Assembly (NCBI GenBank): GCA_016790575.1
Contig: JAEUOU010000006.1
Coordinates: 182,737-246,736, forward strand
Direction of reading: 5' to 3'
From: Burkholderiaceae bacterium
Lineage (GTDB): Bacteria; Pseudomonadota; Gammaproteobacteria; Burkholderiales; Burkholderiaceae_C
Length of the DNA: 64,000 bases
Shown: in pieces, positions 9,845 to 17,066 of the stretch
How the letters are laid out: the number at the start of each line of letters is the position of its first letter
Position numbering within the stretch: the stretch's first letter is position 1
Made by a program: the position numbers and the translations under genes
Notes under the pieces: generated by a model
The model's database searches: none
The model's input: the letters and a program-made list of their open reading frames with translations, nothing else
What the model was told of the DNA's origin: nothing

Positions 9845-11056
9845 ATGCCGCACCGTCACCAGATCCGGCTGCTGTTGGGTTCGCGCGAGCTGTTTCCCGC
9901 GCTCATCCGGGAAATGGACCGGGCGCGCTCGGACATTCGCATGGAAACCTACATTTTTGACGTGACCGGCTCGGCCGAGCAGATCGCCCAGGCACTGGAA
10001 CGGGCGGCGCAGCGCGGCGTGCGCGTCTGGCTGGTGGTCGACGGGGTAGGCACCGGGTCTTTGCCCGAGGTGTGGCGCCAGCGGTTCGACGCGGCGGGCG
10101 TTCAGTGGCGCATTTATTCCCCTCTGGGTGCGCTGGGCCTGGCCATTCCCAGCCGTTGGCGACGCTTGCACCGCAAGCTGTGTGTCGTCGATGGCCGGGT
10201 CGCGTTCTGCGGCGGCATCAATATTCTGGATGATCTCCACGACCCTCACCGGGGTGCGATCAGCCGCCCGCGTCTCGACTTCGCGGTCCAGGCGACCGGG
10301 GCGCTGGTGCAGTCGGTGCAGGAAACCACCGCCCGTCTGTGGTGGCGTATCCAGACCGTGCGCCATGTGCGCGAGCGTCATTTCCCCGAGGCGTTCAGCA
10401 GCTTCCGGTCAACCGGCCTGCACCTGCCCTGGACAGCGGCCACGGATGTGCCGGACGGCACTCTGGTGGTTGAAAAAGCCGGGCTGCTGTTGCGCGACAA
10501 CGTGCGCCATCGCGCCGACATCGAGAAAGCCTACCGCCGCGCCATTGGCAGTGCACGCGCCGAGATCATCGTTGCCAACGCCTATTTCCTGCCCGGCCGC
10601 AAGCTGCGCAAGGCGCTGGTGATGGCGGCGCGGCGTGGGGTCCGGGTCCGTTTGCTGCTGCAAGGGCATTACGAATATTTCATGCAGTACCACGGCGTGC
10701 GGCCGGTTTACCATCAGCTGCTGGCCGCCGGGATCGAAATCGCCGAATACCAGGCCAGCTTTCTGCACGCCAAGGTCGCCGTGGTGGACGCCGGAACCGA
10801 GCAGTCCTGGGCCACCGTGGGCTCCAGCAATCTCGATCCGCTGAGCTTGCTGCTGGCGCGCGAAGCCAACGTGGTGGTGCAGGACGCCGGCTTTTCGCAG
10901 CGCTTGCGCGATGAACTGGTGCTCGCCATCGAGCGCGACAGCCTGCCTGTCAGCCCCGTCGAGTACGCCAACCGCCCCGTGCGGGAGCGATTGCTCGACT
11001 GGGCCGCGTTTGGGCTCATGCGGTTGGCACTGTTCCTGACCGGCAAGCGCTACTGA
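9845..11056 (+). CDS. clsB: Cardiolipin synthase B
   Basis: Phospholipase-D superfamily enzyme that forms cardiolipin from phosphatidyl donors at the inner membrane. It has 403 residues with two HKD motifs. The first is HRKLCVVDGRVAFCGGIN with His near residue 109; the second is HAKVAVVDAGTEQSWATVG with His near 308, followed by SSNLDPLS. It lacks the two N-terminal membrane helices of ClsA, as ClsB proteins do. It follows the YbhP-like gene after 15 bases. The downstream gene is convergent. Confidence 0.93.
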   Translation: MPHRHQIRLLLGSRELFPALIREMDRARSDIRMETYIFDVTGSAEQIAQALERAAQRGVRVWLVVDGVGTGSLPEVWRQRFDAAGVQWRIYSPLGALGLAIPSRWRRLHRKLCVVDGRVAFCGGINILDDLHDPHRGAISRPRLDFAVQATGALVQSVQETTARLWWRIQTVRHVRERHFPEAFSSFRSTGLHLPWTAATDVPDGTLVVEKAGLLLRDNVRHRADIEKAYRRAIGSARAEIIVANAYFLPGRKLRKALVMAARRGVRVRLLLQGHYEYFMQYHGVRPVYHQLLAAGIEIAEYQASFLHAKVAVVDAGTEQSWATVGSSNLDPLSLLLAREANVVVQDAGFSQRLRDELVLAIERDSLPVSPVEYANRPVRERLLDWAAFGLMRLALFLTGKRY

Positions 11057-11082
11057 GCGCGCCGGCTCGCGCCAACCGGCGT

Positions 11083-11721
11083 TCAGTCGCCGCCACATCC
11101 GCCCCCATCGCCGCCGCCGTCCGAACCGTCTGCCCCGCAGCCACTGCTGCTGCATCCCAGCGCGTTGCCACACCAGGTGCCTGCATCTTCGCGGCGGGTG
11201 CAATCGGGCGCATAGCGAAACCCGCCGGGAATGGCCAGATCGGTGTCCAGGGCAAAAAGCAGGGGCAGGGCGGCGGCTTGCCGAGGGTCCAGCCCCTCGT
11301 CGCGGCAGCTCAGGCGCCAGACGCGCCGCAAGGGTTCGGCGCCCTGCGCCTGGGCGCGCATCACCTGGGCCGGGGTGTGGTGCAGCAATCGGCCAAACGC
11401 CTGGCGGCAGAAATGCTGATAACGGGCGGTGTCCAGTATCAGGGCGTGCCAGAGTTCATCGACCGCTTTGGACGGCATGGCCACCTTTTGCCCGCCTGCG
11501 GCCAGACTGATGCGAAAGAACTGGCGCAGCCCCCGTTCGATGTCGCGCAGCGCGGCGTCGTCCAGCTGCGGCCAGGTCTGGCGCACGGCATCGCGCAGGT
11601 GCGGCGCGAAGACATAGCCGTTGATGTAGCTCTGGCGTGCCTGCCGACGATATCGTCGCCAGAAGACGCTGGCACCCGCCAGGACCACCGACAGCAGGAC
11701 GAGCGCGATGAGAAGTTTCAC
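11083..11721 (-). CDS. GRDP-like protein with Gly/Cys-rich tail, membrane-anchored
   Basis: Function unknown. The 212-residue product starts at GTG 11721, which has a good AAGGAGG just upstream. A hydrophobic N-terminal helix (LLIALVLLSVVLAGASVFW) is followed by a basic stretch. The central part has the motif PSKAVDELWHALILDTARYQHFC, which resembles the glycine-rich-domain-containing-protein-like (GRDP) family with its conserved D-x-x-WH and Y-x-x-xC. The last 30 residues are mostly Gly, Cys, Ser and Asp (GCSSSGCGADGSDGGG and more). It points toward clsB and away from folE, with a dispersed repeat copy in the shared upstream region. The family assignment is from motif memory. Confidence 0.7.
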   Translation of the reverse strand: MKLLIALVLLSVVLAGASVFWRRYRRQARQSYINGYVFAPHLRDAVRQTWPQLDDAALRDIERGLRQFFRISLAAGGQKVAMPSKAVDELWHALILDTARYQHFCRQAFGRLLHHTPAQVMRAQAQGAEPLRRVWRLSCRDEGLDPRQAAALPLLFALDTDLAIPGGFRYAPDCTRREDAGTWCGNALGCSSSGCGADGSDGGGDGGGCGGD

Positions 11722-11852
11722 AGGGTCCTCCTTTTTGTTGTTGTTCTGTCGTGATTGAATGAAATTGAGATGACAAAAATATGACACACAACCCGGCGCG
11801 GCGGCGGCGGATGCCCTGACTTGCGGCTCCGCAAGGTCATCGGGTGGTTGAT

Positions 11853-11908
11853 GCTATCGAAAACGTAGCTTCGCAAGACCGTTTTACCATGGGTATTGCC
11901 CAAAAACC
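11853..11908 (+). repeat. Dispersed repeat copy R1
   Basis: Reads GCTATCGAAAACGTAGC, then AAGACCGTTTTACCATGGGTATTGCCCAAAAA in two halves. It lies in the divergent upstream region of the GRDP-like gene and folE, so it may carry or displace promoter elements. A separate inverted repeat (TTGCGGCTCCGCAA) lies at 11821-11834. Confidence 0.75.
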
Positions 11909-11962
11909 CCAAAATTCCAACGCTGGTACGATGTGGCCATGTTGATGAAAGCCGAAAACGCC

Positions 11963-12682
11963 ATGAATGAAGCTGATCCGGCGCGTGTGCTTGCCAGCGT
12001 GGACGAAGGGACACCGGTTTCGGTGAAGATCCGCGAACGCATCGCGGCTGCGCGCAAACGTTTCCATGCCAACGACAATATCGCCGACTTCATCCGCCCC
12101 GGCGAGCTTGAAGCGCTGCTCGATGAGGTGACCGGCAAGATGGAGGGTGTGCTCTCCAGTCTGGTCATCGATACCGAAAACGACCACAACACCGCCGACA
12201 CCGCACGCCGCGTGGCCAAGATGTATGTCAACGAGGTGTTCAAGGGTCGTTACGTCCATCCTCCGGCGATCACCGAGTTTCCGAACGCCGAACACCTCAA
12301 CGAGCTGATGATCGTCGGCCCGATCACGGTGCGCAGTGCGTGCAGTCACCACTTTTGCCCGGTGATCGGCAAGGTCTGGATCGGTGTCATGCCCAACGAG
12401 CGCACCAACGTGATCGGCCTGTCCAAGTACGCGCGCATCGCCGAATGGATCATGAACCGCCCGCAGATCCAGGAGGAAGCCGTGATCCAGCTCGCCGACC
12501 TGATCCAGGACAAGACCCAGCCCGACGGGCTGGCCATCGTGATGGAAGCCAGCCACTTCTGCATGGCCTGGCGCGGTGTCAAGGACATGGACAGCAAGAT
12601 GATCAACTCCGTGATGCGCGGCGCCTTCCTGAAAGACGCCAACCTGCGCCGCGAATTCCTCGCCCTCATTCCCCGCTCCTGA
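11963..12682 (+). CDS. folE: GTP cyclohydrolase I
   Basis: Converts GTP to 7,8-dihydroneopterin triphosphate, the first step to folate and pterins. The product has 239 residues from ATG 11963; in-frame ATGs at 11939 and 11945 are alternatives and none has a strong ribosome site. Core motifs are TENDHNTADTARRVAKMYV, the zinc/substrate loop SACSHHFCPVIGKVWIGVMP, and HFCMAWRG with the other Cys ligand. SACSHHFCP replaces the more usual CEHHL-P, a form known from several proteobacterial FolE proteins. It ends 11 bases before the BLUF gene, so the two are probably co-transcribed. Confidence 0.93.
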   Translation: MNEADPARVLASVDEGTPVSVKIRERIAAARKRFHANDNIADFIRPGELEALLDEVTGKMEGVLSSLVIDTENDHNTADTARRVAKMYVNEVFKGRYVHPPAITEFPNAEHLNELMIVGPITVRSACSHHFCPVIGKVWIGVMPNERTNVIGLSKYARIAEWIMNRPQIQEEAVIQLADLIQDKTQPDGLAIVMEASHFCMAWRGVKDMDSKMINSVMRGAFLKDANLRREFLALIPRS

Positions 12683-12693
12683 GAGCCGCCGCC

Positions 12694-13116
12694 ATGCTTG
12701 TTCGCCTGCTCTATGCCAGCCGCGCCGTCGACCCCAGCGCCGACGTCATCGAAGACATCCTGTCCCAGTCGCGCCAGTTCAACCCCACCAGTGGCATCAC
12801 CGGCATCTTGGTCTATGGCGGGGGAATCTTTCTGCAGGCCATCGAAGGCGGCCGCGCAGCAGTCAACGAGCTCTATGGCCACATCGTGCGCGATCCGCGC
12901 CACCGCGACGTGGTCCTGCTGCACTACCATGAGATCAGCGAGCGCCGTTTCGGCGGCTGGACCATGGGCCAGGTCAATGTGGCGCGCATCAACCCCTCGA
13001 TCCTGCTCAAGTATTCCGAGCGCGCCGAGCTCGACCCGTACAGCGTCTCCGGCAAGGTGTCCGAAGCGCTGATCGAAGAGCTGCTGGCCACGGCGTCCAT
13101 CATCGGCCGCACCTGA
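12694..13116 (+). CDS. BLUF-domain blue-light photoreceptor
   Basis: Short flavin-binding light sensor of 140 residues, almost all of it a BLUF domain. The key residues are in place: Tyr7 (LVRLLYASRA), Asn30 (QFNPTSGITGIL), Gln48 (FLQAIEGG), and Trp89/Met91 (GGWTMGQV). The FAD-facing pattern SGITGILVY is intact. About 45 C-terminal residues follow with no recognisable output domain, so it probably signals through a partner. It starts 11 bases after folE. FolE makes pterins, not flavins, so the pairing does not explain chromophore supply. Confidence 0.93.
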   Translation: MLVRLLYASRAVDPSADVIEDILSQSRQFNPTSGITGILVYGGGIFLQAIEGGRAAVNELYGHIVRDPRHRDVVLLHYHEISERRFGGWTMGQVNVARINPSILLKYSERAELDPYSVSGKVSEALIEELLATASIIGRT

Positions 13117-13171
13117 AACCTTGGGTGGCCCGCGGCCCCGACGCTGCGCCACCGCCCGTGAATACCGCGCC

Positions 13172-13618
13172 ATGAACGCCGCCGCCGAACCTGCCGCGCT
13201 GACCACCCGCCTGACCCGCACCGTCGAATGGGGTGACTGCGACCCCGCCGGGATCATTTTCTACCCCACCTACTACCGCTGGATGGACGCGGCCAGCTGG
13301 CATCTGTTCGCTCAGGCCGGTTATGACGCCGAGCGCATGCGGGCCGAACACCGCAGCCTGCCACTGGTCCACGCCCAGTGCGATTTCGTCCGCTCGCCCC
13401 GGTTCGGAGACGCCTGCACGGTGGAAACCGCTGTGGCCCGAATGGGCGGCAAGTCCTTCACCGTGCGCCATCGTTTCCTCCGCAGTGATGACGGCACCGA
13501 ACTGGCCGTCGGACAGGAAACCCGCGTCTGGTGCCGCTACGAGGCCGGGCCCGGCTCGCCGCTGCGTGGCGAGCCCTTGCCACCGGCATTGCGGGCGCTG
13601 CTTGCTCCGCAGGCCTGA
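13172..13618 (+). CDS. Acyl-CoA thioesterase, 4-hydroxybenzoyl-CoA thioesterase type
   Basis: Hot-dog-fold thioesterase of 148 residues from ATG 13172. The 4HBT active-site pattern VEWGDCDPAGIIFYPTYYRW is present, with the catalytic Asp in DPAG. LVHAQCDFVRSPRFGDACTVET and GKSFTVRHRF follow in the expected order. It is close to the 4-hydroxybenzoyl-CoA/YbgC group, but the substrate cannot be told. It lies between the BLUF gene and the DUF429-like gene on the same strand, with short gaps. Confidence 0.88.
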   Translation: MNAAAEPAALTTRLTRTVEWGDCDPAGIIFYPTYYRWMDAASWHLFAQAGYDAERMRAEHRSLPLVHAQCDFVRSPRFGDACTVETAVARMGGKSFTVRHRFLRSDDGTELAVGQETRVWCRYEAGPGSPLRGEPLPPALRALLAPQA

Positions 13619-13634
13619 GGCCGCGCCCGGCGCA

Positions 13635-14579
13635 GTGACCGTTCAGCCCGACGAGACCCGGCGCCTGGCCGCCGATCTGCCGCCGCTCCTGCTGGGCTGC
13701 GACTTCACCAGCCGGCCGACTCCGCGCAAGCCGGTGGTGATCGCCTGGGGGCAGTTTGATGGAAAAAAGTGCCAATACCCCTCGAAAAATGGTGCTTTGT
13801 CGCTATTAAAAATACAGCTATTGGATTCGTTCCCGGCGGTGGCAGGGGCGTTGCAGGCGCCGTCCGCCGCGTGGCTGGGCGGCTTTGATCTGCCTTTTGG
13901 CCTGCCCCGCGAGTTGGTCGAAACCCTGGGCTGGCCCACTGAATGGCGCGGCTGCATGGACCACTACGCCAGTCTGTCGCGTGCGGCCATCCGCGATACG
14001 TTTGCCGCCTTTTGCGCGGCACGCCCTGCCGGCGGCAAATTCGCCCACCGTGCCACCGACGGTCCCGCAGGTTCCAGCCCCAGCATGAAATGGGTCAACC
14101 CGCCGGTGGCGTACATGCTGCACGCGGGTGTGCCATTGCTGCGGGCTGCCGGTTGCCATTTCCCCGGGCTGTCTGCGGGGCGGCGCGACCGGGTGGCGCT
14201 GGAGGCTTACCCCGGCCTGCTGGCCCGCCAGGCCCTGGCCGCAGCGGCCGGAGAGGCGGCGGCACGGCGCAGCTACAAGGCAGACGACCGGGCCCGCCAG
14301 ACGCCCGAGCGACTGATTGCCCGGCGCGCCATTCTCACCGCGCTGGAAGCCGGCACCGTGCCCCTGCTGCAGGCGGCTGGTGTGCGCCTGCGCCTGAGCC
14401 ACGCCCAGCGTGACGCCCTTGCCGACGATGCCAGCGGCGATACGCTGGACGCCGTCCTGTGTCTGCTGTTGGCCGCCTGTGCGGCCGTGCGGCATGCCTG
14501 CGGTGACAACCCTCCGGGCGGCCCCGGCTGGGGTCTGCCGCCGTTTGATTCCCTGGAAGGGTGGATTACCGGCTGCTGA
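13635..14579 (+). CDS. DUF429-like protein carrying an in-frame dispersed repeat
   Basis: Function unknown; DUF429 proteins have a predicted RNase H-like fold. The product has 314 residues from GTG 13635. It carries GCDFTSRPTPRKPVVIAWG, GGFDLPFGLPRELVE, TDGPAGSSPSMKWVNPPVAYM, LEAYPGLLARQ and DTLDAVLCLLLAA, which resemble DUF429 family blocks. Residues 43-63 (GKKCQYPSKNGALSLLKIQL) are encoded by a copy of the dispersed repeat and read through without a stop or frameshift. The start is a GTG without a strong ribosome site. The downstream gene is convergent and the two stops nearly touch. Confidence 0.75.
   Translation: MTVQPDETRRLAADLPPLLLGCDFTSRPTPRKPVVIAWGQFDGKKCQYPSKNGALSLLKIQLLDSFPAVAGALQAPSAAWLGGFDLPFGLPRELVETLGWPTEWRGCMDHYASLSRAAIRDTFAAFCAARPAGGKFAHRATDGPAGSSPSMKWVNPPVAYMLHAGVPLLRAAGCHFPGLSAGRRDRVALEAYPGLLARQALAAAAGEAAARRSYKADDRARQTPERLIARRAILTALEAGTVPLLQAAGVRLRLSHAQRDALADDASGDTLDAVLCLLLAACAAVRHACGDNPPGGPGWGLPPFDSLEGWITGC
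13761..13822 (-). repeat. Dispersed repeat copy R2, inside the DUF429-like gene
   Basis: On the minus strand it reads AATAGCTGTATTTTTAATAGC, then ACAAAGCACCATTTTTCGAG, GGGTATTGGCACTTTTTTCC. It lies within residues 43-63 of the host gene and keeps its frame. The base composition is visibly AT-richer than the flanks. Confidence 0.75.
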
Positions 14580-14581
14580 CG

Positions 14582-15118
14582 CTACTGGCAGCGCCAGAGC
14601 GAGGGCCGCGCGACCCGGGCCCAGAAATCGGCCGGCACAGCGCTGGCCGCGCCATTGCAGCAGCGCTGCCGGTCATTGCGGTGCAGCTGGGCGCCGCTGG
14701 GGGCGCAATACAGGGCGGTTTCAATCACCCCCGTGGCGTTGGCGCGGGTGTAGTCCGTGGCCCGAAACCAGTAGTAGCCCCAGACCGTTCGGTGAATCGA
14801 CTTGTTCCACGCCGCTTCGCAGGCCCGGGAGCTGTTGTCCCCGCCGCACTCGACCCCGTTGCGGTTGGCGAAGCAGCACGTGTCGTGGTCCCAGCTGCCG
14901 CCATGCACCTTGCAGATGCCGTTTTTTACCAGCGGCGACTGCACGGGCAGACAGAAGGCCACGCCCTGCACCGCCAGCTGGCCCGTCACACCGCCACATT
15001 GCATGCCACCGGCGCCAAAGCAGAACTCGTTTGGCTGGGCAGCGACGGGGCCAGCCAAACCGATCACCACCGTCGCCAGAATCCGGCGGATCGTGTTTTT
15101 TCGCGCGCGACAGGTCAT
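14582..15118 (-). CDS. Secreted cysteine-rich protein
   Basis: Unrecognised. The product has 178 residues from ATG 15118, with AAGGAG upstream, and a signal peptide ending near GLAGPVAA. The mature part has 12 cysteines, including two CC pairs (DTCCFANRNG, RQRCCNGA), consistent with a disulfide-stabilised periplasmic or exported protein. Trp-Gly-Tyr-Tyr-Trp is conspicuous. It is the last of four minus-strand genes that begin with the TPR-secretin lipoprotein gene. No enzyme motif was seen. Its stop lies 3 bases from the DUF429-like stop on the other strand. Confidence 0.75.
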   Translation of the reverse strand: MTCRARKNTIRRILATVVIGLAGPVAAQPNEFCFGAGGMQCGGVTGQLAVQGVAFCLPVQSPLVKNGICKVHGGSWDHDTCCFANRNGVECGGDNSSRACEAAWNKSIHRTVWGYYWFRATDYTRANATGVIETALYCAPSGAQLHRNDRQRCCNGAASAVPADFWARVARPSLWRCQ

Positions 15119-15131
15119 CAGATGCGCTCCT

Positions 15132-15707
15132 TCAAGGTCGCCGCAGCAGTTCACTGCCGTCCGCGGCGCGCAGGCGGTTGGCATCCACGCGCCTGACCCG
15201 GGACGTCAGGGTCGATTCCTCGCCAAGCCGTTCCGGGTCCTTGTCGGCGGGGGTCAGCAGCAGTTCGGCCTCGGTGTCGGTCGCTTTTGCAATGCGCAGG
15301 TGCCCTCGCGACAGCGCTTCGGCCTTGAAAGCCCCATACAGCAGATGGGTCTGGTATTCACCACCCGGCAGGAACCGGATGGTGGTGATTTCGACCTGGC
15401 GCCCCGCCTTGTCGACCGCCCGGTATTCCCAGGTTCCAGTCAACAGGCGACTCCACTGCTCGGTGCTGGAATCCGCGCCCGCCGAACCCGGCGGGCGGGC
15501 TGCGGGTGGCGTGGGTCGCGCCGGGGCGATCCCGCTCTCGGGTGGAACCGGCGCTCGGGGTGCCACCAGCGAAAGCCCTGAAAGGCCCGCCGATGCGGGT
15601 GCGATCCCGACCGGTCGCGTGGCGTCGGTCGCTCCCGCCGCCACAACGCGGGACAGCAGCAGGAACAGGAACCCGCAGTGCATCGCCGGCCGCTTCATGA
15701 TCGTCAT
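15132..15707 (-). CDS. Secreted protein of the secretin operon, proline-rich linker
   Basis: Unrecognised. The product has 191 residues, starting at ATG 15707, four bases after the preceding gene; ATG 15698 is an alternative. A signal peptide (FLFLLLSRVVAAGA) precedes a Pro/Ala-rich linker of about 60 residues (PRAPVPPESGIAPARPTPP). A folded C-terminal part follows with LLTGTWEYRAVDKAGRQVE and FLPGGEYQTHLLYG, a pattern seen in small lipocalin-like or DUF domains, but no family can be named. It is the third gene of the operon and presumably periplasmic or outer-membrane associated. Confidence 0.72.
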   Translation of the reverse strand: MTIMKRPAMHCGFLFLLLSRVVAAGATDATRPVGIAPASAGLSGLSLVAPRAPVPPESGIAPARPTPPAARPPGSAGADSSTEQWSRLLTGTWEYRAVDKAGRQVEITTIRFLPGGEYQTHLLYGAFKAEALSRGHLRIAKATDTEAELLLTPADKDPERLGEESTLTSRVRRVDANRLRAADGSELLRRP

Positions 15708-15711
15708 TGCG

Positions 15712-17040
15712 TCACCGCTGAATCAGCGGGGATCCGACCTTCGGCGCTTGCTTCACCGGATTGCCGATCTCCAGTTTGCGGTGCGGCGGCACCACCAGGA
15801 TGTTCAGCGGCGTGGGCGATTCGCCCATGTCATACCGCACGCTGGTCGTATTCCTGAAGGCGCGGTGGCTCAGGGTGACGGCACCCCTGACCGGGGAAAT
15901 CAAGGTATTGCGCAGGGTGGCCGGAACGACAAGAACGGCATCCCCGGTGTTGCAGGAAATCTCCGGCAGGCTCAGCCGCACCCCGAGCGAGCCGCTTTGC
16001 CCGGAGATTGACAGCTGATGCACGACCCCGGCGGCGCATTGACCGCCTCCGAAATCGAAATTGGCGCGCTGTCGCGCCAGTCGCACGTCGAAGCCGCGGT
16101 CCAGGCAGGTCTGCAGTTGCGCGTCGCTGGCGCGATCAGCGGGCGGCAAGGTGACTTCCAGTGTTCCGTCGGGCAGGAACAGCGAGGAGCCACCGAGGTC
16201 CCGCAGGCAGCGCGGTGCACGTGGGGCACTGATGCGGGGTTCGGCGTCGTCGCAGCGGGCCAGGTCGCCGTTGCGCACGACGTCGCACGGGGCCAGACCC
16301 TGGCAGGCTGCGATGGGCGGTGGATTGCTGATCGCCACCCCGGTGCTGCCGCTGGCGCGCATCTCAGCCTCGCGCCGCGCCCGTTCTGCGTCGCGCTCGG
16401 CGGTGCGCTGCGCGCATTCCTGCGCGCGGGCGGCCTCAACCGCCGGGCGGTTGGCCTGACATTGCTGGAATCGCGTTTCCGCATTGGCCCGGCAGGTCTG
16501 ACGGGCTGCGGCTGCGTCGGCGTTGGCGGCGGCCTCAATCTGTTCCTGGGTGCCGGGTGTCAGGCCGGCGCTGTTGTTGCGGGCATCCCACGCAGCGGAA
16601 AAACGATCGGCCACCACTTCGATCGGAATGCGTTCACCACCCACTGTCAGGGTACCGCGCTGGCCGCGCGGTGTTGAGCCGGGAATGGACACCTTCACGG
16701 TCAGGGAACCGAGTGCGCAGTAGTCGGGCCCGGTTCGGCCGACGACGCCGCTGCCGCCGTTGACAAATCCGCCGACGCCGCGCGGATCCGATGCGCTGCC
16801 ATTCGTGATGCCGCCCAGGTTGACGCTGCGCACGGTATCGAGCAAATGACCGTACACCGTCACGTCCCCTTCGAAACCGGCCATCAGTCGCAACGGGCGG
16901 TTGTCACCGGGCTTGAGCTTTGCCCGGCTGGACGCCGGGCAGCCGCCGATCGACTCCCATGCTGCCAGGGCAACGGTGGATGTGGTGGACAGGGTCAGCG
17001 CCACGAGCGGGATCGCCAGGATTTTGGACAGGTCGGGCAT
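15712..17040 (-). CDS. Secreted protein with coiled-coil middle, second gene of secretin operon
   Basis: Unrecognised. The product has 442 residues from ATG 17040, with AAGGAAG upstream. The signal peptide ends near VALA-AWESIGG. Residues 30-160 are beta-rich. A charged Ala/Arg/Gln coiled coil with several Cys follows (ARQTCRANAETRFQQCQANR, then AQECAQRTAERDAERARREA). The C-terminal 200 residues are again beta-rich and end near ILVVPPHRKLEIG. It lies 26 bases after the TPR-secretin gene, so the two proteins may work together in the outer envelope. No catalytic motif was seen. Confidence 0.75.
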   Translation of the reverse strand: MPDLSKILAIPLVALTLSTTSTVALAAWESIGGCPASSRAKLKPGDNRPLRLMAGFEGDVTVYGHLLDTVRSVNLGGITNGSASDPRGVGGFVNGGSGVVGRTGPDYCALGSLTVKVSIPGSTPRGQRGTLTVGGERIPIEVVADRFSAAWDARNNSAGLTPGTQEQIEAAANADAAAARQTCRANAETRFQQCQANRPAVEAARAQECAQRTAERDAERARREAEMRASGSTGVAISNPPPIAACQGLAPCDVVRNGDLARCDDAEPRISAPRAPRCLRDLGGSSLFLPDGTLEVTLPPADRASDAQLQTCLDRGFDVRLARQRANFDFGGGQCAAGVVHQLSISGQSGSLGVRLSLPEISCNTGDAVLVVPATLRNTLISPVRGAVTLSHRAFRNTTSVRYDMGESPTPLNILVVPPHRKLEIGNPVKQAPKVGSPLIQR

Positions 17041-17066
17041 GTTTTCTTCCTTGGGGTGTTGGGGTG

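Noticed and set aside
11963-13116. FolE as chromophore supplier for the BLUF protein
   Set aside because: FolE (GTP cyclohydrolase I) makes pterins; flavin synthesis needs RibA (GTP cyclohydrolase II).
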